Below, one piece after another: positions 58,034-64,000 of a stretch of 64,000 nucleotides of DNA. This stretch comes from Microstegium vimineum. Lineage: Eukaryota > Streptophyta > Magnoliopsida > Poales > Poaceae. Where the stretch lies: positions 8,786,079-8,850,078 of the forward strand of contig CM039126.1 of assembly GCA_022036555.1 (NCBI GenBank), in the 5' to 3' direction. The notes beneath the pieces are model-generated. The model did no database searches, was not told the DNA's origin, and saw only the letters and a program-made list of their open reading frames with translations. The position numbers were made by a program, and so were the translations under genes. Numbering within the stretch: the first letter of the stretch is position 1; each line of letters begins with the position of its first letter.

Positions 58034-59234
58034 TTGTGGGCTGCCATTTTTTTTTATAATGGACTTGACACTCGATCATTACGATAGTTTGATTTTCCTT
58101 CCATATCTATGAAATCAGTTCTTTTAAACTCTTCTCAACTTTTAAAACCGTTTTTTTTCACACAGGATGATTTTGATGTTGTGTTTGTTGACATAACGCG
58201 TCAACAATCCTATGTAGCGCCACGTCACAGCTAATAGGAGGCTAAACCAGACTTCGTTCATAGTTCACGTCAGCTAATAGGAGGCTAAATCAGACTTCGT
58301 TCATAGTTCAGGTGTAAATGGGATTATAAATTATTTCAATAAACAACTTCACCAATATATTAAATCAATATGAGATTAGCCATGTTACATTTAACTAAAC
58401 TTCACTATTATATATCATCAGTAATAATATTGAAACGAAAGTAATGTTATGTTTCAAAATATGGTGGTTTAATTCGTAATAATGAATTAATATTGTTTGC
58501 ATTTTTATTTAGTACGTAGTTGATTTCACCTGCTGCGGCCTGCGGCTGGCCCGATGGCCCTCTCGATCAGGCCCGCCCAGTGGGCGGCGGCGGTTGCGGC
58601 TGGGCCCGCGCTGGAGGTGCCGGAACTGGAACTTGCGTGTCGAGCAATTTCCGGGAACGCACAACGGATTCGAAGGAATTCCCGTCTCCGTACCGTATGT
58701 ACTCAGATTGCGGGCGAAATACCATTACCCTATAGGATTTGCCAACCCGCCCCGTTACGAGCGTTTTAAAACGCCACAGCCACCCCCCTCAGCCCCGTAC
58801 TCAAACGCAAACGATTTTTGCATCAAAAAAAAGCAAACGGTTTCTCTTCTCGTGTTGTGGCGCTGGCGCGGCCCTCCGGCGAGCAGGTTCGTAGCAGTGG
58901 CCTTGTGCTGCTGCTCAATTAGGGTAGGTAGAGGCTCTGAACGGTCTCCGGTGGAGGTTCTGAAGGTGTTTTAACTTTAGAATTTTGCCGAAAATCACAG
59001 GCTTCCTCCTTGATCTACCCGTTGTGAGAAAAGAGAGGTGTCTCTGCTCGGATTTGTTGGGATCCTATAATCCTGTCAACAAATTCGAGTTGCTTGCTCC
59101 CATCCTGTCTTGTTTTACACCAAAATTACTCTGCTGTTTAGCTTTGCTCCGTTAGGATTCTTTCGCCCCATCGAGTGTCCAGCTCAAGTCATATCTTGCT
59201 CTGCGCAAAGCCACAAAACTCCGGAACAAACACA

Positions 59235-59519
59235 ATGGTTTCCCTCTTGGATGCGGCCGTGTTTCTGCTTTGCTTCGCGGTCGCCGGCCTCCATGTCCTT
59301 GATCACCTTCTCGCCATCTCCCCGCACAGCGCCGCCGTCGCGCTCCTTGCCCTTCTCCCTACAGCTTACTTTACGGGTGTGATCCTTGTTTACCTTCAAA
59401 CCGCGACTGCGCGGGCGACGCCGGTGTCGCCCGTCGTTGTTTTGAGGCTCCTCGCTGCCATGACATGTGCTCTGCTTCTCCTTGATGCCATCATCATGTT
59501 CATGCCGCTAGCGCCATAG
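59235..59519 (+). CDS. small three-helix membrane protein, class B, 94 residues
   Basis: Function unknown. Close paralogue of 38870: MVSLLDAAVFLLCFAVAGLH, helix 1 residues 5-27; helix 2 about 33-56 with LLPTAYFTGVILVYLQ; helix 3 about 69-92 (LRLLAAMTCALLLLDAIIM). The loop before helix 3 carries extra residues (RATPVSPVV against RVSPVA). It stops at TAG (59517-59519), where 38870 has TGG (Trp); the bases beyond still encode the remaining tail up to the shared TGA, so a single base change trims the last five residues. Most differences from the paralogue keep hydrophobicity, which suggests selection for a membrane protein. Upstream sequence is conserved with block 1, including the 'aacccgccccgtta' phrase. 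Confidence 0.78.
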   Translation: MVSLLDAAVFLLCFAVAGLHVLDHLLAISPHSAAVALLALLPTAYFTGVILVYLQTATARATPVSPVVVLRLLAAMTCALLLLDAIIMFMPLAP

Positions 59520-59570
59520 GTGTTGAGTATATGAGCACTTTTCCAAGCTGCGGGAAGAAGAAATCGTTCA

Positions 59571-59691
59571 GGGTTTGTTTAGATATTATGGAATTCATCT
59601 CAATTCACGTATGTCGTTGGTATGGAATTTAGTTCAAGTTATACTCTAATCCATATTATTGATATAAATTCGAGTATATCCAAACAAGGCC
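59571..59691. mobile_element. Tourist-like MITE (GTTTGTTTAGATAT type), about 121 bp
   Basis: Left GGGTTTGTTTAGATAT; right complement GGCCTTGTTTGGATAT. Block 1 at about 39190-39215 reads straight through ('atcgtttactttggagag'), so this copy inserted after the duplication. Confidence 0.75.
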
Positions 59692-60749
59692 GTAGTTTGA
59701 AGAGGAAATTTTAGTATATAAGTTATGAGTGAATCGTCCACTATTGTGTGAATCTGTGATGTCATACGGTATCTGTGCGCTGTGAGATCTTTGTGAACGT
59801 GGTGCGGGTGTAACCCGAAGCTGTAGTCTCCCTTGAGCAACTCTGAATCCATGCAAGGTTGTTGTATGTTGTTGCTTTGACTGAGATGCCGATTGCTGCT
59901 TATGGTGAGCCAGCGTCGTCCCGGTTCAGTCATCTCCTCGTTGTTATATACTGTACGTAGTAAAGAACCTTTCCCCATTTATTTCCTGCTCGGTGTGAAA
60001 GAAGATGGAAATAAGCATATCTCTGTGAGGATATTGTCGATCGAGTCCGGGAACTCGATGGATTTGTTCAATCTCAGATGCATAGGCATGTGTATTCATG
60101 TGTGTAAACTTCACTTGTGCTTACTGTTGTACTATAATGATATGTTGAATGTCTCTCTCTCGAGCTTTCAGCTATTACTGAGAAACATGACTTGTTCATT
60201 GTCACTGATAAAGAAGATTTGTTTCTAGTCTGAACTGGCTGGAAAAAAAATACAAGGGAAAACGGTACGCTCTTTCCTGATTCCATTCCTTATCGACCAA
60301 GCTAAGCATCTAAAAAAAAAAGTGCCAAGTATTTCACGTGAAAGGACCTCCTAACTATTTAATACTTAAGATTTTAAGGAAGCTTCTGCAGTCTACAGTT
60401 CCTGAGCAATGATTTGTGCTAAGGTCGACCAAACAGGATTAAACGTGGCCTAAGGAAAAAGAAGATAAAGAGGTAGTAGCAATTTGCACTTTGCCAATAA
60501 GAATAATACAGGCCCTTCGTATAAGAGTACTTATTGAGAATAAGGTGCTAATTCAACGACTATTAATTTTAGTAAAAACAGCAGAAGTGTCACATGTTTG
60601 CTAGGGAACAAAGCAGCAACCGCTACGCGGCCAGATAGTATTTTCTATAAGGACCATACAGTGAAATTCAACCAATTCTAAAAAAAAAAGTCCGGCTGGA
60701 ACCATGCTTGTAGAGCCTGAACCAAACCTAAGTCACCTTCTGTAAATAA

Positions 60750-61482
60750 AAAAATTAGAACATGTATGTACCTGAGAAAAGGTCTCCAAAAAAAAAAATC
60801 TTTCTTCGTTCCTTTTGGCGTAGCTCTGAACATCGATCAGTGAACACAGATATCTTCCATGTCCAGTATGTTATTTGCTGCAGCACATCACAAGCCCAAT
60901 GGTTCACATCCGGTGCCTGTCGTGCCGAGAGCGAGCCTTGTTGGCATATATACATCACAATCCCCAGTGCTTCACTGTTGTACTCTGCAGTTGATCCGAC
61001 GACTGATTGAGGCCATTGTATGTAAACCTCCTGCCACGAACTGAAAGCTAGCTGCTCATATAACTAACAAACTGCATCTGCTTGCTTGCTCTACTGCTTG
61101 CTGCTCTCGATGATCCCGATCAGCTCCACCGTACCATGAAGGCCCGCAGCAGCCGCGAATGAGATCCTTCATTAGCTTGCTTTCTTGCCTGTAACTTGAT
61201 CCTTGACTTGGAACGAAGGAAGCCAGGAAGTCGGCTACAACATGAAGACGGAGCTCTCGAAGCTAAGCTGGCCGAACTGCCTGTGTGCACATCGTGTAAT
61301 GTTCTCTTATATATAGAGAGTGGATTCTCACGAATGGGCCCGCGCACGATGAGGACAGCCTGGAATTTAATCGTCAACAAACCAAGCAGGCGGACAGCGA
61401 CGTTTTGCTGCCTTGCTCGACCAAGTTTCTTTCTTGGCGACTTAAGGTTCCACGTCAACGCTGGAAGTTTCCTGGAAGCTTC
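60750..61482 (-). ncRNA. possible minus-strand transcription unit, copy 2 (coding status unknown)
   Basis: Paralogous to 53300-54150. In minus direction: a GAAGCTTCCAGGAAACTTCC-type cluster (61482-61464), TATATATA (61316-61309), then a short frame starting MASISRRINCRVQQ (ATG near 61015) and later ILDMEDICVH before a stop. The 'LDMED' stretch is shared with copy 1, but the frames are not conserved beyond it. Confidence 0.3.
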
Positions 61483-62099
61483 GCCGGGGTAATTTTCTAC
61501 TGCCGAGGAAAATTCGCGGAAGCTGCTTGCGGAGACCGGAGGGGCCGGGAGGATGGGGAAGTTTGGCGGAACTTGTCTGGCTGGGGAGTTCTGCGAGGAG
61601 CGCTGGGCGGCGAGAGCGATGCTGGCCATTTGGGCGATCGGTGGATGCAGCACATCCACATCTAGTACCTCTGGAACTCGTCCAAATTCATGCGAGGGCC
61701 AACCGGCTTGGAATGGTTGGTTCAAAGTTCAAACTTAAACAAACGCCCGGTTCGGAACGGGAGAAGCTGCCTCGCTCTATTTCGTCTTTTCTTGGTTCCT
61801 GGAACTGGAGAAACAATCTTTTCCTCGCATCATGATGGCCACCCCACTTGCACTACTCCTACTTGCAAGTTGCAACCGGCCACGGGCTGCAAAGGTCGGT
61901 GCAAAGGTTCGTTCGTCTCCTCTGAACTGGACGTGGCCCAGCACAATGGAGAAATTGGTCGTCGCCCTCGTCGGATCTCGAGCAATCCATGCGCCGGGCC
62001 CGGCCAGAATCTTTCGGTCCAATTTTGTCAATGGGATTCCAGAACATCTGGTGCCTGAGTTCAACCCTGTGGGCCGCCCTGAATCCTGACAACGTGCCT

Positions 62100-63400
62100 A
62101 GCTGTCATCGGAATTTTTTTTTCGAGGTCAACGAACGAGGAGCATCAAGGATCCTCACCCGTTTCGCTTGCTTCTCCACAAAGGTCGCAGCCATCATCCT
62201 GAACGATATGTTCGTTCTTCTTGCTACAACAGATTTGCAGTGAATTCTGTTCTGAACCAGCAGCCAACCGAGCACATATTTGACTCTCGGAGGAGCGATG
62301 TTTCTCCCGACGAATTTGTGGGATGGACATTCTTGGTCACCGTCCATGGATGCTTTGTAGATTAGCCCTGCAAGAAAGCTTGTGGTTTTAGTTATCACCT
62401 TCAAAACAGCAAAACCTGTCATCTATTTCATCTCCCAGTCCCAGCACTATCTCTTGTAACGGCCATCAACTCAAAATCTCCAGTTCTGTGGACGATTGTG
62501 GTGTCAGACTCCTAACATAAGCAAGCGGAATAATCACTTCGTTCGCTTGGATTATCAATCATGGTATAATGTTTTTATCTCACAACAAAACAACAAAAGA
62601 AACAACATCAGTCGGCTTATCAGCTGCAAAAATGATCGGCCGAACAGACCTTGCATTGTACCTTTTTTAAGGGGTCAACCGGGGGAGGGTCCCCACCTAA
62701 AGTGTTACCATTGCATTGATCTAGGCCTCGAATGCAGAGGTGTTACAAATTACATAGGATTGAATTTAGACAACTTCACAAACAAACTAGCTAGATCGAG
62801 CTATCTTACCTCTTCTAGGCATGCAGCCGATGCTTCCATGTGTGTGCCTCGGCTCCTGTGCATCTGATGATTCGCGGAGGTCTGCGAGTTCATCCCTGGA
62901 GATGGCTCCCAAAGTGCGTGTTTTTGGCTCGAAATATGCTGTGGGCATTCCAGACACTGTAGGTTTGGAACAGCATATCATGTGGCATCTGGCGGCAGCC
63001 GAATTCCAATCCGTTCCCAGAAGTAACTGATCTACTACTGCATCTACTGTCTTGTTTGAGATGGGTTTCTTTTTTTTTTTCTGTGAGAAAAGACGCAGGC
63101 ATCGATAACAAAGACCCCCATCAGATGGCCCCCGCGAATAGGTTTACTATTCAAAGCCTAGCCATGGTAACAAACTCAGTCTTCAAACCCTGTAATTCTG
63201 TAGAAGTCTGTATAGGTTCTTTCGTGTCAAAGACGCGTTCTGATGACATGAGATGACATGAGAAACCGCCAAATTTACCACTAGTTCCGTCCAGGCCGAA
63301 CATATAGGACAGAATTTAATCAAAAGATGACCCACCACGAGTACTTAGGAGTACTACTACTACAAGTTGTTTAGCCGAGCTTTTCAAAATAATGCTAATA
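62100..63400. other. intergenic, repeat debris
   Basis: 62530-62650 is a degraded hAT-type MITE ('ttcgttcgcttggattatc' ... 'atcggccgaacagacc'). No gene recognised. Short frames on both strands are not supported. Confidence 0.35.
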
Positions 63401-63414
63401 AATGGTTTATAGGT

Positions 63415-64000
63415 GAACTATTCCCCCTGGATTGGAGAGCCTGATAGATGATCTCAAACTCTCAGAGTGCCTTCATCAAAGGTAGGTGCATCCAGGACAA
63501 TTTCCTCTATGTCCGGAACCTAGCTAGGGCCTATCACAGGACTAAGACACCGGCCCTCTCCTATTCAAGTTGGATATAACAAAGGCCTTCGATACGGTAT
63601 CATGAGACTATATGTTCAAATTGCTACATCACAGGGGGTTTGGTTACAGGTGGACAGACTGGCTGAGCCTCCTCTTCAAAAGATCACACTCTTCTGTCCT
63701 TCTTAATGGCGTCCCTGGGAGGAGAATTGATCATGCCAGAGGATTGCGCCAGGGCGACCCACTCTCGCCATACCTCTTCATCCTAGCCATTGATACCTTA
63801 CAGAGAATCTTGGATCTAACAACTGAAGATGGTCTTCTCAGTCCTCTACGAGGGAGACATGCAAAACTCCGTCTGTCTCTCTACGCGGATGACGCTATCA
63901 TTTTTCTGAACCCAGTACAAGAAGAGGTTGCTGCTCTGTTTGGCATCTTAGAACATTTTGGCAACGCTAGTGGCCTCAAACTCAACCTTGCCAAATGTTT
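63415..64000 (+). pseudogene. L1-type LINE reverse transcriptase fragment, runs off the window
   Basis: Plus-strand translation gives consecutive RT blocks: SAFIKGRCIQDNFLYVRNLA near 63450; then, after a one-base frame break near 63555-63570, KLDITKAFDTVS, an in-frame TGA where W is expected (63604-63606), GLRQGDPLSPYLFILAIDTL and the catalytic YADDAIIF near 63890. The order matches the non-LTR (L1-like) reverse transcriptase palm. The endonuclease part is absent upstream, so the copy is 5'-truncated or rearranged. The 3' part lies beyond the window. Confidence 0.92.

Larger units (their letters stand above)
57200..62090 (+). repeat. duplicated block 3
   Basis: Repeats the class B gene region of block 1 (57255-60510 against about 36780-40260) and then the right part of block 2 (60600-62090 against 51935-54670). 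It links the flanks of both other blocks and shows they descend from one longer ancestral unit. Confidence 0.8.

Noticed and set aside
61120..61725. 201-residue minus-strand open frame
   Set aside because: It spans the promoter-like palindrome cluster and TATA region and is not preserved in the paralogous copy at 53.9-54.3 kb; no domain seen.

Overview
The window is nuclear DNA of a grass. GC-rich monocot-style exons alternate with long AT-rich intergenic stretches. Stowaway- and Tourist-type MITEs, tRNA-derived SINEs, a short Ty3/gypsy chromovirus-like element and an L1-type LINE are all present. The repeat families fit a panicoid grass (sorghum/sugarcane/maize relatives), but the species cannot be fixed from the sequence alone. 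No long conserved housekeeping gene was recognised.

Layout. 0-5 kb: an LTR remnant of a retrotransposon, AT-rich debris and a Tourist-like MITE. 5.2 kb: a small membrane-protein gene with an apparent frame break. 9.69-15.05 kb: a complete-looking mariner-like DNA transposon with matching Stowaway-type ends and TA target duplications. It holds a four-exon DD39D transposase on the minus strand and a second, unrelated two-exon gene on the plus strand. 17.4 kb: another small membrane-protein gene. 19.10-24.81 kb: a full-length Ty3/gypsy element on the minus strand with both LTRs, PBS, PPT and a perfect 5-bp target duplication, inactivated by stop codons and one frameshift. 25-34 kb: repeat-dominated sequence with MITEs, SINE-like and LINE-like retroposons and a doubtful minus-strand gene. 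34-62 kb: a locally duplicated region in which small three-helix membrane-protein genes recur (34.5, 38.9, 43.5 and 59.2 kb) with recognisable flanking sequence. Within it, 46.4-49.5 kb is a patchwork of host gene fragments (an AP2-domain exon twice, two exons of an armadillo-repeat kinesin). 63.4 kb to the end: the reverse-transcriptase region of a decayed LINE.

The two observations most worth attention are (1) a set of six small (about 95-135 residue) three-transmembrane proteins, falling into two classes and spread by local segmental duplication, whose function I do not recognise; and (2) the two-gene mariner-like element, whose second gene encodes a roughly 205-residue protein with a basic N-terminal half and an acidic C-terminal half that I cannot assign to a family. 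Paralogous blocks also supply empty-site evidence for several MITE insertions.

All splice sites, repeat boundaries and reading-frame breaks were read by eye from the sequence. No database search was run.
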